Origin: Euonymus europaeus
Lineage: Eukaryota > Streptophyta > Magnoliopsida > Celastrales > Celastraceae
Length of the DNA: 64,000 nucleotides
Reading direction: 5' to 3'
NCBI GenBank assembly: GCA_963580455.1
Contig: OY756957.1
Span: 31,774,501 to 31,838,500, forward strand
Part shown: one piece after another, positions 37,886 to 51,380 of the stretch
How positions within the stretch are numbered: position 1 is the first letter of the stretch
Layout of the letters: the number at the start of each line of letters is the position of its first letter
Program-made: the position numbers and the translations under genes
Notes under the pieces: model-generated
The model's database searches: none
What the model saw: the letters and a program-made list of their open reading frames with translations, nothing else
Told to the model about the DNA's origin: nothing

Positions 37886-40134
37886 ATTTCGCGGCTAACT
37901 AGGTGAAACGAGACCTACTAGCCACGAGTTCTGAAATCAAAATCCGAAAATCCAGGATTGTAGAGCTCGAAAAGGAGTGTGAAATCAATCTAAAAATCAC
38001 CGAATTCAGAACTCGGAGTCAACGGATATTCATAAAACCGTTTCCGTAAAGAAACCACATTTCGCGGCTAACTAGGCGAAACGAGAACTACTAGCCACGA
38101 GTTCTGAAATCAAAATCCGAAATTCCAGGATTATAGAGCTCGAAAAGTAGTGTGAAATCAAGCTAAAAATCACCGTATTCAGAACTCGGAGTCAACGGAT
38201 ATTCATAAAACCGTTTACGTAAAGAAACCACATTTCGCGGCTAACTAGGTGAAACGAGACCTACTAGCCACGAGTTCTGAAATCAAAATCCGAAATGCCA
38301 GGATTGTAGAGCTCGAAAAGGAGTGTGAAATCAAGCTAAAAATCACCGAATTCAGAAGTCGGAGTCAACGGATATTTATAAAACCGTTTACGTAAAGAAA
38401 CCACATTTCGCGGCTAACTAGGTGAAACGAGACCTACTAGCCACGAGTTCTGAAATCAAAATCCGAAATGCCAGGATTGTAGAGCTCGAAAAGCAGTGTG
38501 AAATCAAGCTAAAAATCACAGAATTCATAACTCGGAGTCAACGGATATTCATAAAACCGTTTACGTAAAGAAACCACATTTCGCGGCTAACTAGGTGAAA
38601 CGAGACCTACTAGCCACGAGTTCTGAAATCAAAATCCGAAATGCCAGGATTGTAGAGCTCGAAAAGCAGTGTGAAATCAAGCTAAAAATCACAGAATTCA
38701 TAACTCGGAGTCAACGGATATTCATAAAACCGTTTACGTAAAGAAACCACATTTCGCGGCTAACTAGGTGAAACGAGACCTACTAGCCACGAGTTCTGAA
38801 ATCGAAAACCGAAACGCCAGGATTGTAGAGCTCGAAAAGCAGTTTGAAATCAAGCTAAAAATCACAGAATTCAGAACTCGGAGTCAACGGATATTCATAA
38901 AACCGTTTACGTAAAGAAACCACATTTCGCGGCTAACTAGGTGAAACGAGACCTACTAGCCACGAGTTCTGAAATCAAAATCCGAAACGCTAGGATTGTA
39001 GAGCTCGAAAAGGAGTGTGAAATCAATCTAAAAATCACCGAATTCAGAACTCGGAGTCAACGGATATTCATAAAACCGTTTCCGTAAAGAAACCACATTT
39101 TGCGGCTAACTAGGCGAAACGAGAACTACTAGCCACGAGTTCTGAAATCAAAATCCGAAATTCCAGGATTATAGAGCTCGAAAAGTAGTGTGAAATCAAG
39201 CTAAAAATCACCGTATTCAGAACTCGGAGTCAACGGATATTCATAAAACCGTTTACGTAAAGAAACCACATTTCGCGGCTAACTAGGTGAAACGAGACCT
39301 ACTAGCCACGAGTTCTGAAATCAAAATCCGAAATGCCAGGATTGTAGAGCTCGAAAAGGAGTGTGAAATCAAGCTAAAAATCACCGAATTCAGAACTCGG
39401 AGTCAACGGATATTCATAAAACCGTTTACGTAAAGAAACCACATTTCGCGGCTAACTAGGTGAAACGAGACCTACTAGCCACGAGTTCTGAAATCAAAAT
39501 CCGAAATGCCAGGATTGTAGAGCTCGAAAAGCAGTGTCAAATCAAGCTAAAAATCACAGAATTCATAACTCGGAGTCAACGGATATTCATAAAACCGTTT
39601 ACGTAAAGAAACCACATTTCGCGGCTAACTAGGTGAAACGAGACCTACTAGCCACGAGTTCTGAAATCAAAATCCGAAATGCCAGGATTGTAGAGCTCGA
39701 AAAGCAGTGTGAAATCAAGCTAAAAATCACAGAATTCATAACTCGGAGTCAACGGATATTCATAAAACCGTTTACGTAAAGAAACCACATTTCGCGGCTA
39801 ACTAGGTGAAACGAGACCTACTAGCCACGAGTTCTGAAATCGAAAACCGAAACGCCAGGATTGTAGAGCTCGAAAAGCAGTTTGAAATCAAGCTAAAAAT
39901 CACAGAATTCAGAACTCGGAGTCAACGGATATTCATAAAACCGTTTACGTAAAGAAACCACATTTCGCGGCTAACTAGGTGAAACGAGACCTACTAGCCA
40001 CGAGTTCTGAAATCAAAATCCGAAACGCCAGGATTGTAGAGCTCGAAAAGGAGTGTGAAATCAATCTAAAAATCAACGAATTCAGAACTCGGAGTCAACG
40101 GATATTCATAAAACCGTTTCCGTAAAGAAACCAC
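37886..40134. repeat. Six-monomer HOR, just over two copies
   Basis: The marker monomer with AGGCGAAACGAGAACT begins at 38,059, 39,097 and 40,135, spaced exactly 1,038 bp (6 x 173). Order: AGGCG/AAATTCC/CACCGTATTC; AATGCC with AAAAGGAG; two AAGCAGTG/ATTCATAACTCGG monomers; CGAAAACC with CAGTTTG; then AAAAGGAG/CAATCT with TTTCCGTAAAG. The third copy decays after its first two monomers. Confidence 0.9.
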
Positions 40135-41345
40135 ATTTCGCGGCTAACTAGGCGAAACGAGAACTACTAGCCACGAGTTCTGAAATCAAAATCCGAAATT
40201 CCAGGATTATAGAGCTCGAAAAGTAGTGTGAAATCAAGCTAAAAATCACCGTATTCAGAACTCGGAGTCAACGGATATTCATAAAACCGTTTACGTAAAG
40301 AAACCACATTTCGCGGCTAACTAGGTGAAACGAGACCTACTAGCCACGAGTTCTGAAATCAAAATCCGAAACTCCAGGATTGTAGAGCTCGAAAAGGAGT
40401 GTGAAATCAAGCTAAAAATCACCGAATTCAGAACTCGGAGTCAACGGATATTCATAAAACCGTTTACGTAAAGAAACCACATTTCGCGGCTAACTAGGTG
40501 AAACGAGACCTACTAGCCACGAGTTCTGAAATCAAAATCCGAAAATCCAGGATTGTAGAGCTCGAAAACGAGTGTGAAATCAATCTAAAAATCACCGAAT
40601 TCAGAACTCGGAGTCAACGGATATTCATAAAACCGTTTCCGTAAAGAAACCACATTTCGCGGCTAACTAGGTGAAACGAGAACTACTTGCCACGAGTTCT
40701 GAAATCAAAATCTGAAATTCCAGGATTATAGAGCTCGAAAAGTAGTGTGAAATCAAGCTAAAAATCACCGTATTCAGAACTCGGAGTCAACGGATATTCA
40801 TAAAACCGTTTACGTAAAGAAACCACATTTCGCGGCTAACTAGGTGAAACGAGACCTACTAGCCACGAGTTCTGAAATCAAAATCCGAAATGCCAGGATT
40901 GTAGAGCTCGAAAAGCAGTGTGAAATCAAGCTAAAAATCACAGAATTCATAACTCGGAGTCAACGGATATTCATAAAACCGTTTACGTAAAGAAACCACA
41001 TTTCGCGGCTAACTAGGTGAAACGAGACCTACTAGCCACGAGTTCTGAAATCAAAATCCAAAACTCCAGGATTGTAGAGCTCGAAAAGGAGTGTGAAATC
41101 AATCTAAAAATCACGGAATTCAGAACTCGGAGTCAACGGATATTCATAAAACCGTTTACGTAAAGAAACCACATTTTGCGGCAAACTAAATGAAACGAGA
41201 CCTACTAGCCTCGAGTTCTGAAATCGAACACCGAAATGCCAGGATTGTAGAACTCGAAAAGCAGCTTGAAATCAAGCTAAAAATCACAGAATTCAGAACT
41301 CTGAGTCAACGGATATTCATAAAACCGTTTACGTAAAGAAACCAC

Positions 41346-42037
41346 ATTTCGCGGCTAACTAGGTGAAACGAGACCTACTAGCCACGAGTTCTGAAATCAA
41401 AATCCGAAACCCCAGGATTGTAGAGCTCGAAAAGTAGTGTGAAATCAAGCTAAAAATCACCGAATTCAGAACTCGGAGTCAACGGATATTCATAAAACCG
41501 TTTACGTAAAGAAACCACATTTCGCGGCTAACGAGGTGAAACGAGACCTACTAGCCACGAGTTCTGAAATCAAAATCCGAAACCCCAGGATTGTAGAGCT
41601 CGAAAAGTAGTGTGAAATCAAGCTAAAAATCACCGAATTCAGAACTCGGAGTCAACGGATATTCATAAAACCGTTTACGTAAAGAAACCACATTTCGCGG
41701 CTAACGAGGTGAAACGAGACCTACTAGCCACGAGTTCTTAAATCAAAATCCGAAACCCCAGGATTGTAGAGCTCGAAAAGTAGTGTGAAATCAAACTAAA
41801 AATCACAGAATTCATAACTCGGAGTCAACGGATATTCATAAAACCGTTTACGTAAAGAAACCACATTTCGCGGCTAACTAGATGAAACGAGACCTACTAG
41901 CCACGAGTTCTGAAATCAAAATCCGAAACCCCAGGATTGTAGAGCTCGAAAAGTAGTGTGAAATCAAGCTAAAAATCACAGAATTCATAACTCGGAGTCA
42001 ACGGATATTCATAAAACCGTTTACGTAAAGAAACCAC
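41346..42037. repeat. Homotypic run of four AACCCC monomers
   Basis: Four successive monomers (41,346, 41,519, 41,692, 41,865) share AAACCCCAGG, not seen elsewhere in the window. The second and third also share CTAACGAGG, and the third and fourth share ATTCATAACTCGG. This looks like single-monomer duplication, unlike the multi-monomer blocks nearby. Confidence 0.8.
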
Positions 42038-42210
42038 ATTTCGCGGCTAACTAGGTGAAACGAGACCTACTAGCCACGAGTTCTGAAATCAAAATCCGAA
42101 ACTCCAGGATTGTAGAGCTCGAAAAGGAGTGTGAAATCAAGCTAAAAATCACCGAATTCAGAACTCGGAGTCAACGGATATTCATAAAACCGTTTACGTA
42201 AAGAAACCAC

Positions 42211-44459
42211 ATTTCGCGGCTAACTAGGTGAAACGAGACCTACTAGCCACGAGTTCTGAAATCAAAATCCGAAACGCCAGGATTGTAGAGCTCGAAAAGT
42301 AGTGTGAAATCAAGCTAAAAATCACCGAATTCAGAACTCGGAGTCAACGGGTATTCATAAAAACGTTTACGTAAAGAAACCACATTTCGCGGCTAACTAG
42401 GTGAAACGAGACCTACTAGCCACGAGTTCTGAAATAAAAATCCGAAACTCCAAAATTGTAGAGCTCGAAAAAGAGTGTGAAATCAATCTAAAAATCACCG
42501 AATTCAGAACTCGGAGTCAACGGATATTTATAAAACCGTTTCCGTAAAGAAACCACATTTCGCGGCTAACTAGATGAAACGAGACCTACTAGGCACGAGT
42601 TCTGAAATCAAAATCCGAAACTCCAGGATTGTAGAGCATGAAACGTAGTGTGAAATCAAGCTAAAAATCACCGAATTCAGAACTCGGAGTCAACGGATAT
42701 TCATAAAACCGTTTAAGTAAAGAAACCACATTTCGCGGCTAACTAGGTGAAATGAGACCTACTAGCCACGAGTTCTGAAATAAAAATCCGAAACTCCAGG
42801 ATTGTAGAGCTCGAAAAGGAGTGTGAAATCAAGCTAAAAATCACCGAATTCAGAACTCGGAGTCAACGGATATTCATAAAACCGTTTCCGTAAAGAAACC
42901 ACATTTCGCGGCTAACTAGATGAAACGAGACCTACTAGCCACGAGTTTTGAAATCAAAATCCGAAACTCCAGGATTGTAGAGCATGAAACGTAGTGTGAA
43001 ATCAAGCTAAAAATCACAGAATTCAGAACTCGGAGTGAACGGATATTCATAAAACCGTTTACGTAAAGAAACCACATTTCGCGGCTAACTAGGTGAAACG
43101 AAACCTACTAGACACGAGTTCTGAAATCAAAATCCGAAACTCCAGGATTGTAGAGCTCGAAAAGGAGTGTGAAATCAAGCTAAAAATCACGGAATTCAGA
43201 ACTCGGAGTCAACGGATATTCATAAAACCGTTTACGTAAAGAAACCACATTTTGCGGCAAACTAGATGAAACGAGACCAACTAGCCTCGAGTTCTGAAAT
43301 CGAACACCGAAATGCCAGGATTGTAGAGCTCGAAAAGCAGCTTGAAATCAAGCTAAAAATCACAGAATTCAGAACTCTGAGTCAACGGATATTCATAAAA
43401 CCGTTTACGTAAAGAAACCACATTTCGCGGCTAACTAGGTGAAACGAGACCTACTAGCCACGAGTTTTGAAATCAAAATCCGAAACGCCAGGATTGTAGA
43501 GCTCGAAAAGTAGTGTGAAATCAAGCTAAAAATCACCGAATTCAGAACTCGGAGTCAACGGGTATTCATAAAAATGTTTACGTAAAGAAACCACATTTCG
43601 CGGCTAACTAGGTGAAACGAGACCTACTAGCCACGAGTTCTGAAATAAAAATCCGAAACTCCAAAATTGTAGAGCTCGAAAAGGAGTGTGAAATCAATCT
43701 AAAAATCACCGAATTCAGAACTCGGAGTCAACGGATATTTATAAAACCGTTTCCGTAAAGAAACCACATTTCGCGGCTAACTAGATGAAACGAGACCTAC
43801 TAGGCACGAGTTCTGAAATCAAAATCCGAAACTCCAGGATTGTAGAGCATGAAACGTAGTGTGAAATCAAGCTAAAAATCACCGAATTCAGAACTCGGAG
43901 TCAACGGATATTCATAAAACCGTTTAAGTAAAGAAACCACATTTCGCGGCTAACTAGGTGAAATGAGACCTACTAGCCACGAGTTCTGAAATAAAAATCC
44001 GAAACTCCAGGATTGTAGAGCTCGAAAAGGAGTGTGAAATCAAGCTAAAAATCACCGAATTCAGAACTCGGAGTCAACGGATATTCATAAAACCGTTTCC
44101 GTAAAGAAACCACATTTCGCGGCTAACTAGATGAAACGAGACCTACTAGCCACGAGTTTTGAAATCAAAATCCGAAACTCCAGGATTGTAGAGCATGAAA
44201 CGTAGTGTGAAATCAAGCTAAAAATCACAGAATTCAGAACTCGGAGTAAACGGATATTCATAAAACCGTTTACGTAAAGAAACCAAATTTCGCGGCTAAC
44301 TAGGTGAAACGAAACCTACTAGACACGAGTTCTGAAATCAAAATCCAAAATGCCAGGATTGTAGAGCTCGAAAAGGAGTGTGAAATCAAGCTAAAAATCA
44401 CCGAATTCAGAACTCGGAGTCAACGGATATTCATAAAACCGTTTACGTAAAGAAACCAC
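42211..44459. repeat. Seven-monomer tandem duplication
   Basis: Block 42,211-43,421 (7 x 173) is repeated at 43,422-44,459 for six monomers. Shared rare markers: GGGTATTCATAAAAA, GAAATAAAAATCC with CCAAAATTG, CTAGGCACGAG, TTTAAGTAAAG, and CGAAACCTACTAGACACG. The seventh position of block 1 is the TTTTGCGGCAAA monomer at 43,249; block 2 has a different monomer there. Confidence 0.85.
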
Positions 44460-44632
44460 ATTTCGCGGCTAACTAGATGAAACGAGACCTACTAGCCACG
44501 AGTTCTGAAATCAAAATCCGAAACTCCAGGATTGTAGAGCTCGAAAAGGAGTGTGAAATCAAGCTAAAAATCACCGAATACAGAACTCGGAGTCAACGGA
44601 TATTCATAAAACCGTTTCCGTAAAGAAACCAC

Positions 44633-47600
44633 ATTTCGCGGCTAACTAGATGAAACGAGACCTACTAGCCACGAGTTTTGAAATCAAAATCCGAAACGCC
44701 AGGATTGTAGAGCATGAAACGTAGTGTGAAATCAAGCTAAAAATCACAGAATTCGGAACTCGGAGTAAACGGATATTCATAAAACCGTTTACGTAAAGAA
44801 TCCACATTTCGCGGCTAACTAGGTGAAACGAGACCTACTAGCCACGAGTTCTGAAATCAAAATCCCAAACTCCAGGATTGTAGAGCTCGAAAAGTCGTGT
44901 GAAATCAAGCTAAAAGTCACCGAATTCATAACTCGGAGTACACGGATATTCATAAAACCGTTTCCGTAAAGAAACCACATTTCGCGGCTAACTAGATGAA
45001 ACGAGACCTACTAGCCACGAGTTTTGAAATCAAAATCCGAAACTCCAGGATTGTAGAGCATGAAACGTAGTGTGAAATCAAGCTAAAAATCACCGAATTC
45101 AGAACTCGGAGTCAACGGATATTCATAAAACCGTTTACGTAAAGAAACCACATTTCGCGTCTAACTAGGTGAAATGAGACCTACTAGCCACGAGTTCTGA
45201 AATCAAAATCCGAAACTCCAGGATTGTAGAGCATGAAACGTAGTGTGAAATCAATCTAAAAATCACAGAATTCAGAACTCGGAGTAAACGGATATTCATA
45301 AAACCGTTTACGTAAAGAAACCACATTTCGCGGCTAACTAGGTGAAACGAAACCTACTAGCCACGAGTTCTGAAATCAAAATCCAAAACGCCAGGATTGT
45401 AGAGCATGAAAAGGAGTGTGAAATCAAGCTAAAAATCACCGAATTCAGAACTCGGAGTCAACGGATATTCATAAAACCGTTTACGTAAAGAAACCACATT
45501 TTGCGGCTAACTAGGTGAAACGGGACCTACTAGCCACGAGTTCTGAAATCAAAATCCGAAACTCCAGGATTGTAGAGCATGAAACGTAGTGTGAAATCAA
45601 GCTAAAAATCACCGAATTCAGAACTCGGAGTCAACGGATATTCATAAAACCGTTTATGTAAAGTAACCACATTTCGCGGCTAACTAGGTGAAACGAGACC
45701 TACTAGCCACGAGTTCTGAAATCAAAATCCGAAACTCCAGGATTGTAGAGCTCGAAAAGTAGTGTGAAATCAAGCTAAAAATCATCGAATTCAGAACTCG
45801 GAGTCAACGGATATTCATAAAACCGTTTACGTAAAGAAACCACATTTCGCGGCTAACTAGGTGAAACGAGACCTACTAGCCACGAGTTCTGAAATCAAAA
45901 TCCGAAACTCCAGGATTGTAGAGCTCGAAAAGGAGTGTGAAATCAAGCTAAAAATCACCGAATTCAGAACTCGGAGTCAACGGATATTCATAAAACCGTT
46001 TACGTAAAGAAACCACATTTCGCGGCTAACTAGGTGAAACGAGACCTACTAGCCACGAGTTCTGAAATCAAAATCCGAAACTCCAGGATTGTAGAGCTCG
46101 AAAAGGAGTGTGAAATCAAGCTAAAAATCACCGAATTCAGAACTCGGAGTCAACGGATATTCATAAAACCGTTTCCGTAAAGAAACCACATTTCGCGGCT
46201 AACTAGATGAAACGAGAACTACTAGCCACGAGTTTTGAAATAAAAATCAGAAACGCCAGGATTGTAGAGCATGAAACGTAGTGTGAAATCAAGCTAAAAA
46301 TCACAGAATTCGGAACTCGGAGTAAACGGATATTCATAAAACCGTTTACGTAAAGAATCCACATTTCGCGGCTAACTAGGTGAAACGAGACCTACTAGCC
46401 ACGAGTTCTGAAATCAAAATCCCAAACTCCAGGATTGTAGAGCTCGAAAAGTCGTGTGAAATCAAGCTAAAAGTCACCGAATTCAGAACTCGGAGTACAT
46501 GGATATTCATAAAACCGTTTCCGTAAAGAAACCACATTTCGCGGCTAACTAGATTAAACGAGACCTACTAGCCACGAGTTTTGAAATCAAAATCCGAAAC
46601 TCCAGGATTGTAGAGCATGAAACGTAGTGTGAAATCAAGCTAAAAATCACCGAATTCAGAACTCGGAGTCAACGGATATTCATAAAACCGTTTACGTAAA
46701 GAAACCACATTTCGCGTCTAACTAGGTGAAAGGAGACCTACTAGCCACGAGTTCTGAAATCAAAATCCGAAACTCCAGGATTGTAGAGCATGAAACGTAG
46801 TGTGAAATCAATCTAAAAATCACAGAATTCAGAACTCGGAGTAAACGGATATTCATAAAACCGTTTACGTAAAGAAACCACATTTCGCGGCTAACTAGGT
46901 GAAACGAAACCTACTAGCCACGAGTTCTGAAATCAAAATCCAAAACGCCAGGATTGTAGAGCATGAAAAGGAGTGTGAAATCAAGCTAAAAATCACCGAA
47001 TTCAGAACTCGGAGTCAACGGATATTCATAAAACCGTTTACGTAAAGAAACCACATTTCGCGGCTAAAGAGGTGAAACGAGACCTACTAGCCACGAGTTC
47101 TGAAATCAAAATCCGAAACTCCAGGATTGTAGAGCTCGAAAAGGAGTGTGAAATCAAGCTAAAAATCACCGAATTCAGAACTCGGAGTCAACGGATATTC
47201 ATAAAACCGTTTCCGTAAAGAAACCACATTTCGCGGCTAACTAGATGAAACGAGACCTACTAGACACGAGTTTTGAAATCAAAATCCGAAACTCCAGGAT
47301 TGTAGAGCATGAAACGTAGTGTGAAATCAAGCTAAAAATCACAGAATTCGGAACTCGGAGTCAACGGATATTCATAAAACCGTTTACGTAAAGAAACCAC
47401 ATTTTGCGGCTAACTAGGTGAAACGGGACCTACTAGCCACGAGTTCTGAAATCAAAATCCGAAACTCCAGGATTGTAGAGCATGAAACGTAGTGTGAAAT
47501 CAAGCTAAAAATCACCGAATTCAGAACTCGGAGTCAACGGATATTCATAAAACCGTTTATGTAAAGTAACCACATTTCGCGGCTAACTAGGTGAAACGAG

Positions 47601-48092
47601 ACCTACTAGCCACGAGTTCTGAAATCAAAATCCGAAACTCCAGGATTGTAGAGCTCGAAAAGTAGTGTGAAATCAAGCTAAAAATCATCGAATTCAGAAC
47701 TCGGAGTCAACGGATATTCATAAAACCGTTTACGTAAAGAAACCACATTTCGCGGCTAACTAGGTGAAACGAGACCTACTAGCCACGAGTTCTGAAATCA
47801 AAATCCGAAACTCCAGGATTGTAGAGCTCGAAAAGGAGTGTGAAATCAAGCTAAAAATCACCGAATTCAGAACTCGGAGTCAACGGATATTCATAAAACC
47901 GTTTACGTAAAGAAACCACATTTCGCGGCTAACTAGGTGAAACGAGACCTACTAGCCACGAGTTCTGAAATCAAAATCCGAAACTCCAGGATTGTAGAGC
48001 TCGAAAAGGAGTGTGAAATCAAGCTAAAAATCACCGAATTCAGAACTCGGAGTCAACGGATATTCATAAAACCGTTTCCGTAAAGAAACCAC
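44633..48092. repeat. Nine-monomer unit duplicated as an 11-monomer unit
   Basis: Copy 1 is 44,633-46,189 (9 monomers). Copy 2 is 46,190-48,092 (11 monomers), with two extra monomers at 47,055-47,400. Shared rare markers: AAGAATCCAC, AATCCCAAACTCC with AAAAGTCGTGTG (44,890 and 46,447, offset 9 x 173), CGCGTCTAAC, GAGCATGAAAAGG, then TTTTGCGGC/GGGACC and TTTATGTAAAGTAACC (offset 11 x 173 after the insertion). Confidence 0.85.
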
Positions 48093-50514
48093 ATTTCGCG
48101 GCTAACTAGATGAAACGAGACCTACTAGCCACGAGTTTTGAAATCAAAATCAGAAACGCCAGGATTGTAGAGCATGAAACGTAGTGTGAAATCAAGCTAA
48201 AAATCACAAAATTCAGAACTCGGAGTAAACGGATATTCATAAAACCGTTTACGTAAAGAAACCACATTTCGCGGCTAACTAGGTGAAACGAAACCTCCTA
48301 GCCACGAGTTCTGAAATCAAAATCCAAAACGCCAGGATTGTAGAGCTCGAAAAGGAGTGTGAAATCAAGCTAAAAATCACCGAATTCAGAACTCGGAGTC
48401 AACGGATATTCATAAAACCGTTTACGTAAAGAAACCACATTTTGCGGCTAACTAGGTGAAACGAGACCTACTAGCCACAACTTCTGAAATCAAAATCCGA
48501 AACTCCAGGATTGTAGAGCTCGAAAAAGAGTGTGAAATCAAGCTAAAAATCACCGAATTCAAAACTCGGAGTCAACGGATATTCATAAAACCGTTTCCGT
48601 AAAGAAACCACATTTCGCGGCTGACTAGATGAAACGAGACCTACTAGCCACGAGTTTTGAAATCAAAATCCGAAACGCCAGGATTGTAGAGCATGAAACG
48701 TAGTGTGAAATCAAGCTAAAAATCACAGAATTCAGAACTCGGAGTAAACGGATATTCATAAAAACGTTTACGTAAAGAAACCACATTTCGCGGCTAACTA
48801 GGTGAAACGAGACCTACTAGCCACGAGTTCTGAAATCAAAATCCGAAACTCCAGGATTGTAGAGCATGAAACGTAGTGTGAATTCAAGCTAAAAATCACC
48901 GAATTCAGAACTCGGAGTCAACGGATATTCATAAAACCGTTTACGTAAAGAAACCACATTTCGCGGCTAACTAGGTGAAATGAGACCTACTAGCCACGAG
49001 TTCTGAAATCAAAATCCGAAACTCCAGAATTGTAGAGCTCGAAAAGTAGTGTGAAATCAAGCTAAAAATCACCGAATTCAGAACTCGGAGTCAACGGATA
49101 TTCATAAAACCGTTTAGGTAAAGAAACCACATTTCGCGGCTAACTAGGTGAAACGAGACCTACTATCCACGAGTTCTGAAATCAAAATCCAAAACGCCAG
49201 AATTGTAGAGCATGAAACGTAGTGTGAAATCAAGCTAAAAATCACAGAATTCAGAACTCGGAGTAAACGGATATTCATAAAACTTTTTACGTAAAGAAAC
49301 CACATTTCGCGGCTAACTAGGTGAAACGAGACCTACTAGCCACGAGTTCTGAAATCAAAATCCGAAACTCCAGGATTGAAGAGCTCGAAAAGGAGTGTGA
49401 AATCAAGCTAAAAATCACCGAATTCAGAACTCGGAGTCAACGGATATTCATAAAACCGTTTACGTAAAGAAACCACATTTCGCGGCTAACTAGGTGAAAC
49501 GAGACCTACTAGCCACGAGTTCTGAAATCAAAATCCGAAATGCCAGGATTCTAGAGCTCGAAAAGTAGTGTGAAATCAAGCTAAAAATCACCGAATTCAG
49601 AACTCGGAGTCAACGGATATTCATAAAACCGTTTACGTAAAGAAACCACATTTCGCGGCTAACTAGGTGAAACAAGACCTACTAGCCACGAGTTCTGAAA
49701 TCAAAATCCGAAACTCCAGTATTGTAGAGCTCGAAAAGTAGTGTTAAATCAAACTAAAAATCACCGAATTCAGACCTCGGAGTCAACGGATATTCATAAA
49801 ACCGTTTACGCAAAGAAACCACATTTCGCAGCTAACTAGGTGAAACGAGACCTACTAGCCACGAGTTCTGAAATCAAAATCCATAATGCCAGGATTGTAG
49901 AGCATGAAACGTAGTGTGAAATCAAGCTAAAAATCATAGAATTCAGAACTCGGAGTAAACGGATATTCATAAAACCGTTTACGTAAAGAAACCACATTTC
50001 GCGGCTAACTAGGTGAAACAAGACCTACAAGCCACGAGTTCTGAAATCAAAATCCGAAACTCCAGGATTGTAGAGCATGAAACGTAGTGTGAAATCAAGC
50101 TAAAAATCACCGAATTCAGAACTCGGAGTCAACGGGTATTCATAAAACCGTTAACGTAAAGAAACCACATTTCGCTGCTAACTAGGTGAAATGAGACTTA
50201 CTAGCCACGAGTTCTGAAATCAAAATCCGAAACTCCAGGATTGTAGAGCTCGAAAAGGAGTGTAAAATCAAGCTAAAAATCACCGAATTCAGAACTCGGA
50301 GTCAATGGATATTCATAAAACCGTTTACGTAAAGAAACCACATTTCGCGGCTAACTAGATGAAACGAGACCTACTAGCCACGAGTTCTGAAATCGAAAAC
50401 CAAAACGCCAGGATTGTAGAGCTCGAAAAGTAGTGTGAAATCAAGCTAAAAATCACAGAATTCAGAACTCGGAGTCAACGGATATTCATCAAACCGTTTA
50501 CGTAAAGAAACCAC

Positions 50515-50688
50515 ATTTCGCGGCTAACTAGGTGAAACGAGACCTACTAGCCACGAGTTCTGAAATAAAAAACCCAAAACGCCAGGATTGTAGAGCTCGA
50601 AAAGTAGTGTGAAATCAAGCTAAAAATCACCGAATTCAGAACTCGGATTTAACGGATATTCGTAAAAACGTTTACGTAAAGAAACCAA
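50515..50688. repeat. 174-bp monomer with an inserted base
   Basis: GAAATCAAAATCCGAAACG is altered to GAAATAAAAAACCCAAAACG, one base longer. The next monomer starts at 50,689. The same copy also has CTCGGATTTAACGG and TTCGTAAAAACG, making it one of the most diverged monomers in the window. Confidence 0.75.
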
Positions 50689-51380
50689 ATTTCGCGGCTA
50701 ACTAGGTGAAACGAGACCTACTAGCCACGAGTTCTGAAATCAAAATCCGAAACTCCAGGATTGTAGAGCTCGAAAAGGAGTGTGAAATCAATCTAAAAAT
50801 CACCGAATTCAGAACTCGGAGTCAACGGATATTCATAAAACCGTTTCCGTAAAGAAACCACATTTCGCGGCTAACTAGATGAAACGAGACCTACTAGCCA
50901 CGAGTTCTGAAATCAAAATCCGAAACGGCAGGATTGTAGAGCATGAAACGTAGTGTGAAATCAAGCTAAAAATCAAAGAATTCAGAACTCGGAGTCAACG
51001 GATATTCATAAAACCGTTTCCGTAAAGAAACCACATTGCAAGGCTAACTAGATGAAACGAGACGTACTAGCCACGAGTTTTGAAATCAAAATCCGAAACG
51101 CCAGGATTGTAGAGCATGAAACGTAGTGTGAAATCAAGCTAAAAATCACAGAATTCAGAACTCGGAGTGAACGGATATTCATAAAACCGTTTCCGTAAAG
51201 AAACCACATTTCGCGGCTAACTAGGTGAAACGAGACCTACTAGCCACGAGTTCTGAAATCAAAATCCGAAACTCCAGGATTGTAGAGCTCGAAAAGGAGT
51301 GTGAAATCAAGCTAAAAATCACCGAATTCAGAACTCGGAGTCAACGGATATTCATAAAACCGTTTCCGTAAAGAAACCAC

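Larger units (their letters stand above)
37021..42556. repeat. Array domain 3: transition zone
   Basis: 32 monomers. Markers of domain 2 such as TTTCTCGG, CCATGAG and GAAAAATCAGG are gone, while TTATAGAGC is last seen near 40,727. New types appear: TTTTGCGGCAAA (37,194, 41,173), CGAAAACCGAAACGCC with CAGTTTG, TTTCCGTAAAG (from about 38,040), GGGTATTCATAAAAACG, and AACCCCAGG. GAGCATGAAACG is still absent. The register holds with no net indel. Confidence 0.85.

Noticed and set aside
49836..50021. Minus-strand open frame of 61 codons
   Set aside because: It again spans just over one monomer, and the GAGTAAACGG variant removes the usual stop. Because 173 is not divisible by 3, longer frames cannot persist. 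No protein family resemblance.
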